DNA of 64,000 bases from an uncultured Muribaculaceae bacterium (lineage in GTDB: Bacteria > Bacteroidota > Bacteroidia > Bacteroidales > Muribaculaceae), in assembly GCA_910583675.1 (NCBI GenBank), contig CAJTYH010000005.1, forward strand, positions 21,845 to 85,844, given 5' to 3'. The position numbers and the translations under genes were made by a program. Positions 1 through 8,809 of this stretch are shown here, in pieces. The notes below the pieces were generated by a model, which made no database searches, was not told the DNA's origin, and worked only from the letters and a program-made list of their open reading frames with translations. The first letter of the stretch is position 1. Each line of letters starts with the position of its first letter.

Positions 1-972
1 CAGCCTGAACCCGTACCTTTTCTTCCCCCTGTCGAAACGCAGGATGCGGTGCGTGTCGCAAACCCATACAGTGTCAGGTAGCAGGGGCTTGGGCATCGTC
101 AGGGAACGGTTAACCCTGTAGAAGACCTTGTTTCCCAACGCATCGTAGCGCACTCCTATGCAGGAGGTGGCATTGGTCTTGTCTCCGGATCCGGCATCAA
201 GGGCATTAGGGATCCTAATGCGGAAATACAGTCCGCCGTAGTTGAAATCCTGCATAACGGCGGGTGCCCATTCCAGTGTCAGATCGTCGCCGTCAAGGGT
301 CGCCACAATCCACTTTTCGTTGATCTTCGTATCCACAAGCTCCGACAAGGGATGCAACACTTTCAGTTCGTCCTGAAAGTACAATCCCTTGAGCGATACG
401 TGACCGCTTCCTCCCGGCATGGGAACCCTTATGAAACCCCGGTCAAGGTAGGCCAGACCCGGATGGGCGCCAAGCGACGGGGTGCGGCGCACCAGCCTTG
501 TATTGGGATCGCGTTCGATGGCGACGTTTACCATCTCGCGCCCGGTGAAGCGGTACAGGGCGTTGCCGCACTCGAACAGTTTCCCGGTGGCGGCGCGGAT
601 CTCCCCGTCGGGGGTGAACACGTTGTAGGTGTCCTCCACCGGCGGCACCGGCTCGCCGTCTCGAAGGAAGCGGTTCTCTCCCCGGTGGAACAGGATCGCG
701 CCCTCCTTGCCGCACCCGTACTCGCTCATCATGCGGATGAACGAATCGAACGGAAGGGGGGTGTCGCGGTCTCCCTTCTCCCCCTTTTCCCCGCGCAACG
801 CCTCGAGCTGTTCCTCGGTGAAGTCCTCGTACTTGAACGCATCCCCCTTGTCACCCTTGTACATGGGGAGCACGGCGTGCGCCTCGATCCTCTGCGGGAT
901 CAGGTACGCGGCGGCCGTCGGAGGACAGCATCCGCACGCGCATCCGGTCTTGTTGTCGTTCTCCTGTGCCAT
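1..972 (-). CDS. Phage tail-fibre-like protein with short collagen-like repeats (partial, runs off left edge)
   Basis: An open frame of 324 codons starts with ATG at 972 and reaches base 1 without a stop, so the 3' end is missing. After a Cys-rich N-terminus (Cys pairs near residues 11-16) come collagen-like Gly-x-y triplets (GDKGD near residue 41; GEKGEKGD near residue 64). Such short collagen-like stretches are common as trimerising segments of phage tail fibres. It is the last visible gene of the minus-strand tail module, three bases after the small gene at 976-1215. The role is inferred from position and the repeats; the receptor-binding part, if any, lies outside the window. Confidence 0.7.
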   Translation of the reverse strand, partial: MAQENDNKTGCACGCCPPTAAAYLIPQRIEAHAVLPMYKGDKGDAFKYEDFTEEQLEALRGEKGEKGDRDTPLPFDSFIRMMSEYGCGKEGAILFHRGENRFLRDGEPVPPVEDTYNVFTPDGEIRAATGKLFECGNALYRFTGREMVNVAIERDPNTRLVRRTPSLGAHPGLAYLDRGFIRVPMPGGSGHVSLKGLYFQDELKVLHPLSELVDTKINEKWIVATLDGDDLTLEWAPAVMQDFNYGGLYFRIRIPNALDAGSGDKTNATSCIGVRYDALGNKVFYRVNRSLTMPKPLLPDTVWVCDTHRILRFDRGKKRYGFRL

Positions 973-975
973 GGC

Positions 976-1215
976 TCATTCCTCCCCCTGTTCCGGTTCG
1001 TCGGTTCCCACCGCTTCCTTTTCAGCCCTTGCGGCCTCCATGGCTGCGGCTTTCTCCTCGGTGATCTCCGCGTAGTTGTCGGCGCTGTCCCCGGTTCCGA
1101 GGTACACGCGCCCTGTGAAGTAGGCCGTCTCCAGAGGCTCGTCCTTGCGGTACAGCCTGTGCCCCGGCGTGGCCTCGAGCACGCGCAGGTCTACGGTCGT
1201 TGTCTTGCATTCCAT
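976..1215 (-). CDS. Small acidic phage tail-module protein, unknown function
   Basis: A 79-residue frame lies between the LRR tail protein and the collagen-like protein, all on the same strand with tight spacing. The second half is rich in Ala and Glu (an EEKAAAMEAARAEKEA run) and probably helical, and the tail is acidic. There is no signal peptide or membrane segment. Frames in other registers overlap it here, but only this one fits the spacing: its TGA at 976-978 sits just before the next ATG at 970-972. Likely a small structural or assembly protein of the distal tail; no family was recognised. Confidence 0.6.
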   Translation of the reverse strand: MECKTTTVDLRVLEATPGHRLYRKDEPLETAYFTGRVYLGTGDSADNYAEITEEKAAAMEAARAEKEAVGTDEPEQGEE

Positions 1216-1234
1216 ATATTCGGTCTCCTTTCTT

Positions 1235-3094
1235 TTAGCTGATTGTATAGTTCTTGGATGTGGCGACGGCTATGTCCTCCACGGTCAGCGCCGCGATGTT
1301 GGCCGCCCCGATCTTGAGCTGCTTGGTATCGCCCCCGGTATTGTCGCCCAGGTTGGCGATGAACTCCCTGAGTGAATCCGGATCCCAAAGTGTGCCCCCC
1401 AGAGATGTATCCATTGACGTTACTGCACCGGCTCCTATTCCGACACGTAGTAACGCGCCCTGTCTGACTTGCAGCCATGCATTGGATATTGCCATCCCGA
1501 AACGAAATTCACATATATCCGTTTTTGATCCGGTAATTGATGCCGCGATTTCCTCACCTCGTGGAATGTTCACAACAATGTGCTGTGCGGAAACACCTTC
1601 GACAAATACTGTCCTTGCCCTATCTGTATTTGCGATTTTTAGACAAGGCAAATCTATCAAAGAAAGATTTGCACAATTAGAAGCCACAACACTCCTTACA
1701 GTACTATTCTTTGTGTCAATTATTTCGAGGCAAGGGAATGTAAGTTCCGTGACAGAATTGCATACACTCATCAATGTACCGCCAGAGAGTAGTCTCAATG
1801 CCGGAAGGTCAAGTTCCGTGAGGTTCGGGCAATCCGACACAGTCGTGCCTCCATTGACCTCTTCAAGCGCCGGTAAGGACAGCGCCTGAATGCTTCTGCA
1901 ACTCCTTGCCACCCCTCCGGCACATCTCCTCAGCGACGGCAGCAGCACATTCGTTATGTTGCTGCCGTGGGCGATGATACCTCCGACGATCTCCTTGAGG
2001 GAAGGAAGATACAGCGTGTACAGGAACTTCGGCAGATATGCCAGATAGTCCTCGTACCAGAATTCAAGGTCGGGGACTGACAGGCACTGAACGCTGGACT
2101 CCTGCGATGCCAACCTTGCACGCGATCCGGTCACGCCGCGCAGAGCCACGGTCGCCGGGGCAAGCGGGATGATGGTCTGCCCCTTGGCAAGCTCGTACCT
2201 CTCGGTGGTGTAGCTGCGGATGGATCCGACGTTGACCTGCGACAGCGAGAACTGCGGGCGGCCGTTGAGCGCCACCACCTCTATGCAGGGGGTAGGGGCG
2301 GTAACCACGTAGTCCGCCCCGGAGAAGTAGTATATGATCCACCGGTCGCCCGTGTCGGTGAACAGGTGCTCCCCGCCCTCGCGGGAGAAATACCCGTCGG
2401 AGCAGAGGTAGGCATCGGCACCGGCCAGCAGCACCCTGTCAAGCCCGTGACGGATCCCGTAGCAGTAAGGGAGGTCGGCGCGGAGGCTGTTGCGCAGCAG
2501 GTTCAGCAGGTCGGTGTAGCCCGGCATGTTCCACGACTGCGGCACCGCGCCCGGCTCACCGTCCACGGCCAGGCGCAGACCCAGCACCTTGTCAGCCATG
2601 TCGGCCAACGGCTCGCACGCCTGTGTCGGCGCTCCCTGACGCGTCAGCGCCTCGGCCAGCCGCCCCTTGCCGTGCTCCACGTCCGCCACGAGCTGCGTAA
2701 CACCCTGAACCACACCCGCAGGGATCCGGACAGGCTCCGACGGAGGCAACGGAGCCTGCGCCCTGTCCGTAAGCGGCACGAGGGTGTCTATCAGCGCGGC
2801 CACCTCGCGTATGCCGCCGGGCATCGTGTCGTCGGGCACGTAGGCCATGAAGTCTATGAGGATCCTGCCGGGCGACAACAGGCAGTCCGGGCTGTAGAGC
2901 CAGACATGGCCGTCCTGCAGGTCGGCAAATGCATTCGTGTACCTGCCGCCGGTGCACGCGGCCTCGTACATCACGTCGAACTTGCTGCCGGCGCACACCG
3001 AAGCCTTCCAGTCGTAGGGAGGGATCCCAATGTCGTTCCCGAAGCGGTCGTACAGCTTGAGCCGGATCGGGTTCCTTGATTTGTAGTATGGCAT
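1235..3094 (-). CDS. Phage distal tail/baseplate protein with BspA-like leucine-rich repeats
   Basis: 619 residues. The N-terminal ~200 residues look like a baseplate or fibre attachment region. From about residue 355 to 520 there are repeats of the form LPxLxxxxGG (LPSLKEIVGG, LPSLRRCAGG, LPALEEVNGG, LPALRLLSGG) interleaved with CxxLxxLxLP units, resembling the BspA/TpLRR class. BspA-type repeats bind proteins or host surfaces in gut Bacteroidales, so a receptor-binding role is plausible but inferred. The DNA of the repeat part (about 1480-1850) is visibly AT-richer than the GC-rich gene around it, suggesting a separately acquired or diversified segment. It follows the fibre gene by 31 bases in the same operon. 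Confidence 0.72.
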   Translation of the reverse strand: MPYYKSRNPIRLKLYDRFGNDIGIPPYDWKASVCAGSKFDVMYEAACTGGRYTNAFADLQDGHVWLYSPDCLLSPGRILIDFMAYVPDDTMPGGIREVAALIDTLVPLTDRAQAPLPPSEPVRIPAGVVQGVTQLVADVEHGKGRLAEALTRQGAPTQACEPLADMADKVLGLRLAVDGEPGAVPQSWNMPGYTDLLNLLRNSLRADLPYCYGIRHGLDRVLLAGADAYLCSDGYFSREGGEHLFTDTGDRWIIYYFSGADYVVTAPTPCIEVVALNGRPQFSLSQVNVGSIRSYTTERYELAKGQTIIPLAPATVALRGVTGSRARLASQESSVQCLSVPDLEFWYEDYLAYLPKFLYTLYLPSLKEIVGGIIAHGSNITNVLLPSLRRCAGGVARSCRSIQALSLPALEEVNGGTTVSDCPNLTELDLPALRLLSGGTLMSVCNSVTELTFPCLEIIDTKNSTVRSVVASNCANLSLIDLPCLKIANTDRARTVFVEGVSAQHIVVNIPRGEEIAASITGSKTDICEFRFGMAISNAWLQVRQGALLRVGIGAGAVTSMDTSLGGTLWDPDSLREFIANLGDNTGGDTKQLKIGAANIAALTVEDIAVATSKNYTIS

Positions 3095-3125
3095 GATATC
3101 GATCTTGTTTGATGTTCGTATTGTG

Positions 3126-6100
3126 TCAGCTTATCAGGACTTGCTTTCGCGCACCCATGCTCCCGGCCTTCACCTCGTAGTAGTAGCGCACGTACTCGTC
3201 GGGTCCCGTGTAGCCCACGAGCTGCGGCTTCTGGGTAACGGAGGGATGGAAGAGTGTGCCCGACGCGTAATACGCCGCCGCGTTGTCGAAAGCCCCGTCG
3301 GCCAGCTTGCGGGTGAACAGCCTGCCGGAATACTGCAGGTACTTGTCGTCCGGCTGAACGAGCGACGCGTCCACCAGGAACTGCCAGTACTCCGTGGCCT
3401 TGACGGTGTCGGTGGAGTGCCGCAGCCTGTCGGTATTGGAGGCGCTCTCCGGCACGAGACTGTAGGAACGCCACCGGTAGGGCTGGTTGTCGGGGGTGTA
3501 GGGACCGGTGTCGCAAGCCAGCAGCCATGTGAGCTTCCCGGTCTTGTCGAACACCTGCACGATCGCCTGGCGCTCGGTGCCGAACGGACGCAGATCCTCC
3601 ACGGCGGCGGTGGAAATCCCCGATCCCTTAGTCCACACGCTCTCAAGCCCCACCTTGGCAGCCACGGTGACCCCGTCGTCATGGTAGAACCGCAGGTACG
3701 CGTCGTCGAACTCGCTCAGGCTTATGCGGCGCTTGCCGCCTATGACCGTCATCAGCTTGCCCACGGACACGAGGGCGGCGTTGAGCATGCCGCCGGAGAA
3801 CAACGCCGTCAGCACGCCGCCGCTCAGGATCCTCACCTTCTCCGCGTCGAGGGTGATCCCCTCGTCGGCATCCAGCCTCACGCCGGCACGCTCCACCCCG
3901 TCCACGCGGACGCTCATCGCCACCTGATCCGCGGTCTGCTCTATCCGGCTCTCCAGATCCCCGCCCGGAGGGCAGTACGGCGTCGGGACGGCTCCCTCCT
4001 CGAGCTTCAGCGACGAGATCTCCAGCCTGTTGGGCCACCGGAGGCTTGCAGCCCAGTCCATGTATACAAGCAGGTACAGCGGGGCGGACGGGAGCGGCAT
4101 GGGGTCGAACGTCTGGAAGTGCAGCCCGTACCTCGCCCCCGACGAAAGCTCCGACGGTGTCACGGCGCTGCTCGTGGCTATCGGGGCGATGCGTCCGGTG
4201 CTGTCCACCTTGGCCAGCGCAGCACGCAGGGAACAGTCCGCCGGAAGCGTCTGGCCTGACACGATGCTTGACAGGGACATGTCGAACGTCAGCGTGTAGT
4301 CAGTCCCGGCCTCGAAGTCGGCTATGTGAAGGGGGCACTGCAGCGCCGCCATCCCGTCGGGAGCCTCGGACACGTAGATCCTTACCCGGTTGTCCGCCTC
4401 GTCAATGACGAACGGATCCGACGGGTATACGCTCCACCTGCCGGCAGTGGCAAGGTTGCGGCTCAGCTTACCCACTTGGCTTACCACGGCATCGGCGGTA
4501 ACCTCAAGGCTTCCCACCCGCTTGTCAAGCGCCGTGGCGGCCTCCGCATTGGCCGCGATCTTCCTCTCCGTCACCTCGAGGGTGGCGCGGTATTCGGCGG
4601 CAAGCCCGGTGGAATCCGCCTGGATGCCGACGGCCACCGTGTCAACCAGCTCCCCGCCGAGGTAGAGCCGGAACGTCACGCTCCGCATGTCCGCCGTCGG
4701 AACGACGTAACGCGAATAGTTCCTTTCGGCATCGTCCACGTAGTTCCCGGTGGCCGCATCGTAGCGCCTGACCACGTACTTAAGCGACAGGTTCTCGGAA
4801 GTGTTGGTGCCGATGCCCGTCAGCGCCGCCTCCCTCACGCCGTCCGTGCCGGCTCCGTGGTACACCCGGCAGGTGATCCTTGACGGGGAGAACACCGGGG
4901 TGTCGCCCCCGGACATCACCACCACTGGGGAATCCGGCTTGAGGGAATAGGGGGTGCGCCGTCCGATCCAGGAGGTCAGTTCCTCCTCCTTTCCTTCAGC
5001 CTCGAGCACGAAGGTGCCCGTGAAGCGGTTGCCCTCCGGGGAGATGCGTGTCTTGAGCTTGTCGGTGCCAAGCGAGAAGCCGTCTATCCCGGCGTACTGG
5101 TAGATGTAGGGCGATCCCTCCCCGTATGATGCCATGACTATGACGTTCTGGCGTGACGGGGTCTCGCTGCCCATGACCACGATCCTGTCACCCCCGGCGG
5201 GTGCGCAGTCCGCCCCGGCGGGGTCGAACTCGCCGTCGTTGTTGGACAGGTCTATGTAGCCGAACACGTCACCCGCCTCGTCCGGCCCGGTGGTGCCGGC
5301 GGCCATGACGCGCCGCCAGTAGTAGCGGTTGCCAAGCCTCCCGGAGCTGTCGCGTTCGAGGTTGAAGGTCTCGCACCGCGCGAAGTCACCCACCCGGAAG
5401 TCGTTGGAGACCCGTGCGCCGTCGCCGGACTTGGCACGGAAGAAGCAGCGCCAACCCGCGACGGATCCGTTCACGGACAGTTCCTGCACCGAGCAGCATG
5501 TCATGGCCGCCGGGGAGCTGACCTGGCAGCCACCGACGTGCGTCCGCTCCTGCACTTCGATCTCCTTTACGTTCATCCGCTTGTTGACCGTCAGGTACGC
5601 CGTGTCGAAGTGAGCCTCCCCCGCGTCGTCTATCCATAAGGAGCCACCTCCCGCACCGGGCACGTAGTTCCCGACGGTGATTGCCTTGCCCACGGCCATG
5701 GCGTTGCCCACAGTGGCGTTGCGCCCTATGGCCGCGTCCTTCCGGACACGGGCGCTCTCCACCTCCGCGTTGCCGTCAGCATCAACCTCCGCACCCGACA
5801 ACCCGCGCACGTATTCTCCAGTCTCCACCCCGTCAAGGAAGATCTTCCGCCCACGGGCCGTGTCCGCCTCCAGGCGGCTAAGGAACTGTTTCCGCACAGG
5901 GCTGTCCGGATCCAGATCATGCGACATGGCTGCATGATCCGCCTCTTTGGCATTGTCTGCCATTGACGCATGTATGGCCTCCTGTGCCAGATCGGCCTGT
6001 TCTGCATGAATGGCCAGATCCGCACGCGCCGCATGTATAGCCTCCTGTACCACGCCGTTCACGTTATACGCGTTGGCGTTCGTTATTACGCCACCCTTAA

Positions 6101-6152
6101 CGGATGCGCCACGGTTAGCCTTTGATTTCCTAAGAATCTTAACATCAATCAT
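3126..6152 (-). CDS. Large phage tail fibre / central tail protein
   Basis: 1008 residues, in the usual place of the fibre or host-specificity gene after the tail-tip protein, whose 3' end it overlaps by 8 bases. The N-terminus is basic, followed at residues ~35-80 by Ala/His/Asp-rich heptad-like sequence (AIHAARADLAIHAEQADLAQ), as in trimeric fibre shafts. The middle holds extracellular beta-rich sequence and a coiled region near residues 540-570. The ~100 C-terminal residues look like a compact tip. No enzymatic motif was seen. The GC content is markedly higher than in the head and early genes, so the fibre module may have its own history. Confidence 0.75.
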   Translation of the reverse strand: MIDVKILRKSKANRGASVKGGVITNANAYNVNGVVQEAIHAARADLAIHAEQADLAQEAIHASMADNAKEADHAAMSHDLDPDSPVRKQFLSRLEADTARGRKIFLDGVETGEYVRGLSGAEVDADGNAEVESARVRKDAAIGRNATVGNAMAVGKAITVGNYVPGAGGGSLWIDDAGEAHFDTAYLTVNKRMNVKEIEVQERTHVGGCQVSSPAAMTCCSVQELSVNGSVAGWRCFFRAKSGDGARVSNDFRVGDFARCETFNLERDSSGRLGNRYYWRRVMAAGTTGPDEAGDVFGYIDLSNNDGEFDPAGADCAPAGGDRIVVMGSETPSRQNVIVMASYGEGSPYIYQYAGIDGFSLGTDKLKTRISPEGNRFTGTFVLEAEGKEEELTSWIGRRTPYSLKPDSPVVVMSGGDTPVFSPSRITCRVYHGAGTDGVREAALTGIGTNTSENLSLKYVVRRYDAATGNYVDDAERNYSRYVVPTADMRSVTFRLYLGGELVDTVAVGIQADSTGLAAEYRATLEVTERKIAANAEAATALDKRVGSLEVTADAVVSQVGKLSRNLATAGRWSVYPSDPFVIDEADNRVRIYVSEAPDGMAALQCPLHIADFEAGTDYTLTFDMSLSSIVSGQTLPADCSLRAALAKVDSTGRIAPIATSSAVTPSELSSGARYGLHFQTFDPMPLPSAPLYLLVYMDWAASLRWPNRLEISSLKLEEGAVPTPYCPPGGDLESRIEQTADQVAMSVRVDGVERAGVRLDADEGITLDAEKVRILSGGVLTALFSGGMLNAALVSVGKLMTVIGGKRRISLSEFDDAYLRFYHDDGVTVAAKVGLESVWTKGSGISTAAVEDLRPFGTERQAIVQVFDKTGKLTWLLACDTGPYTPDNQPYRWRSYSLVPESASNTDRLRHSTDTVKATEYWQFLVDASLVQPDDKYLQYSGRLFTRKLADGAFDNAAAYYASGTLFHPSVTQKPQLVGYTGPDEYVRYYYEVKAGSMGARKQVLIS

Positions 6153-8805
6153 TCCAGACCTCCTTTAATGTTAATTCCGCGCTCCCTTCTATAAGATTGC
6201 GGCTTATGCCTTGCACATAGAACTCCTTTCCCAACGCCGGATGCACATAATGACTGAATAGATCCACCAGGCCATCGCGATCCTCCATTCTATGAACCAT
6301 CAGCACCCTCGGCTTGTGACACTCCTTATAATAGCTGTCCACATAGGACTGCTCCGGTTTTGCGTACAGCTGCTTATTGTAGTCATAAATCGTCAACACT
6401 CCATTGCCCGTATCAACAGCAAGGGCTGTAGACAGACCTACAGCATCGCCGGCTCCCAACCGTTGCCTTTCCGACAATGTGAGTGCGCTGCATATCTCAA
6501 AACTTATGTCATCCTTGCGGTTTACGAATGCCTCGCGCGTATCGCTCATGTAGACTATGTCATCCTCCTCCAGATTGTTTACCAGACCATTGTCGCTGTA
6601 TATCTTCATCTCGAAGGACTTTATAAAGATACTGCTTACCGCCGCCATCAACGGCACTGAATATTCCAGGAAGCCCTGTTGGAAAAACACCGTACCCGGC
6701 TTTATATAGCCGTTCCACATGAGGTTCACCGGGCCAAGGATCATGAAACGCACGGCACCGCTCAGCTTGTCACTTTTCTTTATCGGTATGGCCATACCTT
6801 CGGCATCTATCCCCATCGCATAGTCTATGTTGTTCTGCAAGTCGAACTCCGTGCCGACCAGCTTATCCCCTATCTTCGGATCTATGCCTATGGTAAAGCA
6901 TTGCTTGTAGTACTCAGCGTCGTTGGCGCATTGCTCCCGTTTCTTGTATTTCATCCACTTGAAATCAGAAACCTTACCGTCCATACCGGTCTCCACAAGA
7001 CACTTGTCCCCGATTATGAGCATGCATGCCAATACCGGAACCTTTGAGATCCGATCCGTAGGATCGTCAGCCGCACTGTATTTGAACTCGAATTCCTGCG
7101 GCCCCGTGCCGGTAAAGGGGATCAGGCTGCGTGGAATCTCGTTCCATACGGCAGGAGCGGCGGGCGTGTCGGCCTTGAAATACTGTTGGGTATAGTAGCG
7201 TCCGTCACCGTTGTTTCTGCTCGGAACAGTCTTGTGCCAAACCTGCGGATCCGGTTCATCCCAACTCGCAGCATCATGGAGCGTCTTGTAAGGCTGTGTG
7301 AAATCCATTACCGGATTCATCACCAACTTACCGGAGAGCACTATGTAGTTTGTGGTCTCATCATCCGATGGAGAATAGACACCCCCCGCCACATTGCCGT
7401 TATACACTGCCAGCGGGGCGTTTGCCAAAAGGCTGTCCGCATTCGGATAAGTAGTCTGGCTGTCAGTCTTACGATTTCCGTTTACGCTGATCACGAGGTA
7501 GTTTGACATGTCTATCCTTGGGATCGGGGAATTGTCTTTGAGGTCATCCTTCCGGTCAATCTTCCCCAACGCCAAAAGAGCGGCTGCTGGAGTGGCGGTC
7601 ATGACATATGGCAACATATGCTGGTTAGCATTGTCGTGGCACCACTTGTCTATCAAGCTCACGCCGGAACCGGCTTCCGGAAAAGTCCATTTGGGATTGT
7701 TCCTCACCTGCACGTACCAGTCTGTTATGGTAGCACCGCCATACGAAGTCTTACGGCCATGGGTCATATCGTAGAAAGCGGCATATGCCTGTTCCCCCTC
7801 GCCATCCGAGGAGTATTCAGTCATGTATTTCTGCCTGTTGGTGTATGGCGACGTGAGGTCGCTTTCATCCAACGGGCTTTCTATCAGTTTCTCCATGCTC
7901 TCGGTGTTGCAAGTGACCAATATCTGGTTGAATACCTCCCCGATGCTTATGTTTGTATCGGTGCCGGCCACATTCGACACCGAAATCTCTACCACCTGTT
8001 TCGGGGTGGTATGCATGGATTCAGACAGCAGATCCTGCCAGTCCATAGGAGCCGATCCCTTTAAGGTCTCCCATGAGAATATGTAGAATTGAAAACCGGA
8101 TTGTACCATGTGCAGGTTCAAGTACCGCAGCATCTCTGTAAGCACCTTCTCGTTCGTCCACACGTTGTCCTCCTCTTCCTTTAGGAACAGCAGCTCAGAG
8201 ACTGCGATCTGCTTGAATATAAGATAGCGGTCAACCACGGCGGTCATGCTCTTGCTGCCGTCATAATGACACTTGACGGTATTTTTGCCGGTTATGTCCA
8301 GATTGCTGCATACACCGGCAATCATGTCGGCAAGTATACCGTGGAACGTGCGCATCCCGGCGCTCGCCTTTACCTCCTCATAAAGCACACCGAGGCTTCC
8401 CACATTGCGGTACTTGGAGTATTGGAGTGCGGACAATGCGTCTATGCAGGTCAGCTCCAGTTCGTCATATACCTCGTTATAGCCCTGTGAATAAGCCTGT
8501 GGCTCTATGAATCCGGCAAATATGCACCTGTCACCCCTGTAGATGTTAACCACGGCATCCATGCAGGAGGTGCAGAAGAAATCCTTTACGAAATCGCGCG
8601 TAAGCAACCTTATGGTGGCCTGGCTGCGTAACAGGTGGTCGAACGTGTCGTTGACACTGTGCCTTATCTCAACGGGATCGTCGGTAAAGAATATCCCGCT
8701 GCCGTCATCGCCGATCTCCACCTGCTTTGCGCGGTTGTTGTCCGTCACTATGTGCACCGTGACTGTTTCTCCCTGACGGGTCAAAAAACTTCCGTAATAA
8801 TACAT
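6145..8805 (-). CDS. Phage tail tip / tail-associated structural protein
   Basis: 886 residues directly downstream of the tape measure gene (4-base gap), where long-tailed phages encode the distal tail and tail-associated proteins. The first ~130 residues (start MYYYGSFLTRQGETVTVHI) resemble the beta-sandwich start of tail-tip hub proteins. Cysteines in the ~40-100 region (FFCTSCMDAV, DRCIFAGF) and the segment CIDALSALQYSKY look like the conserved hub core of Bacteroidales prophages. No peptidase motif was identified. It probably forms the baseplate hub to which the fibre attaches. Function is from synteny and general character, not a specific domain match. Confidence 0.72.
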   Translation of the reverse strand: MYYYGSFLTRQGETVTVHIVTDNNRAKQVEIGDDGSGIFFTDDPVEIRHSVNDTFDHLLRSQATIRLLTRDFVKDFFCTSCMDAVVNIYRGDRCIFAGFIEPQAYSQGYNEVYDELELTCIDALSALQYSKYRNVGSLGVLYEEVKASAGMRTFHGILADMIAGVCSNLDITGKNTVKCHYDGSKSMTAVVDRYLIFKQIAVSELLFLKEEEDNVWTNEKVLTEMLRYLNLHMVQSGFQFYIFSWETLKGSAPMDWQDLLSESMHTTPKQVVEISVSNVAGTDTNISIGEVFNQILVTCNTESMEKLIESPLDESDLTSPYTNRQKYMTEYSSDGEGEQAYAAFYDMTHGRKTSYGGATITDWYVQVRNNPKWTFPEAGSGVSLIDKWCHDNANQHMLPYVMTATPAAALLALGKIDRKDDLKDNSPIPRIDMSNYLVISVNGNRKTDSQTTYPNADSLLANAPLAVYNGNVAGGVYSPSDDETTNYIVLSGKLVMNPVMDFTQPYKTLHDAASWDEPDPQVWHKTVPSRNNGDGRYYTQQYFKADTPAAPAVWNEIPRSLIPFTGTGPQEFEFKYSAADDPTDRISKVPVLACMLIIGDKCLVETGMDGKVSDFKWMKYKKREQCANDAEYYKQCFTIGIDPKIGDKLVGTEFDLQNNIDYAMGIDAEGMAIPIKKSDKLSGAVRFMILGPVNLMWNGYIKPGTVFFQQGFLEYSVPLMAAVSSIFIKSFEMKIYSDNGLVNNLEEDDIVYMSDTREAFVNRKDDISFEICSALTLSERQRLGAGDAVGLSTALAVDTGNGVLTIYDYNKQLYAKPEQSYVDSYYKECHKPRVLMVHRMEDRDGLVDLFSHYVHPALGKEFYVQGISRNLIEGSAELTLKEVWND

Positions 8806-8809
8806 GGTA

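Noticed and set aside
352..1242. Plus-strand frame of 296 codons and other plus-strand frames across 0.3-6 kb
   Set aside because: They mirror the GC-rich minus-strand tail genes; the minus frames are continuous, overlap correctly and carry the collagen-like and LRR motifs.
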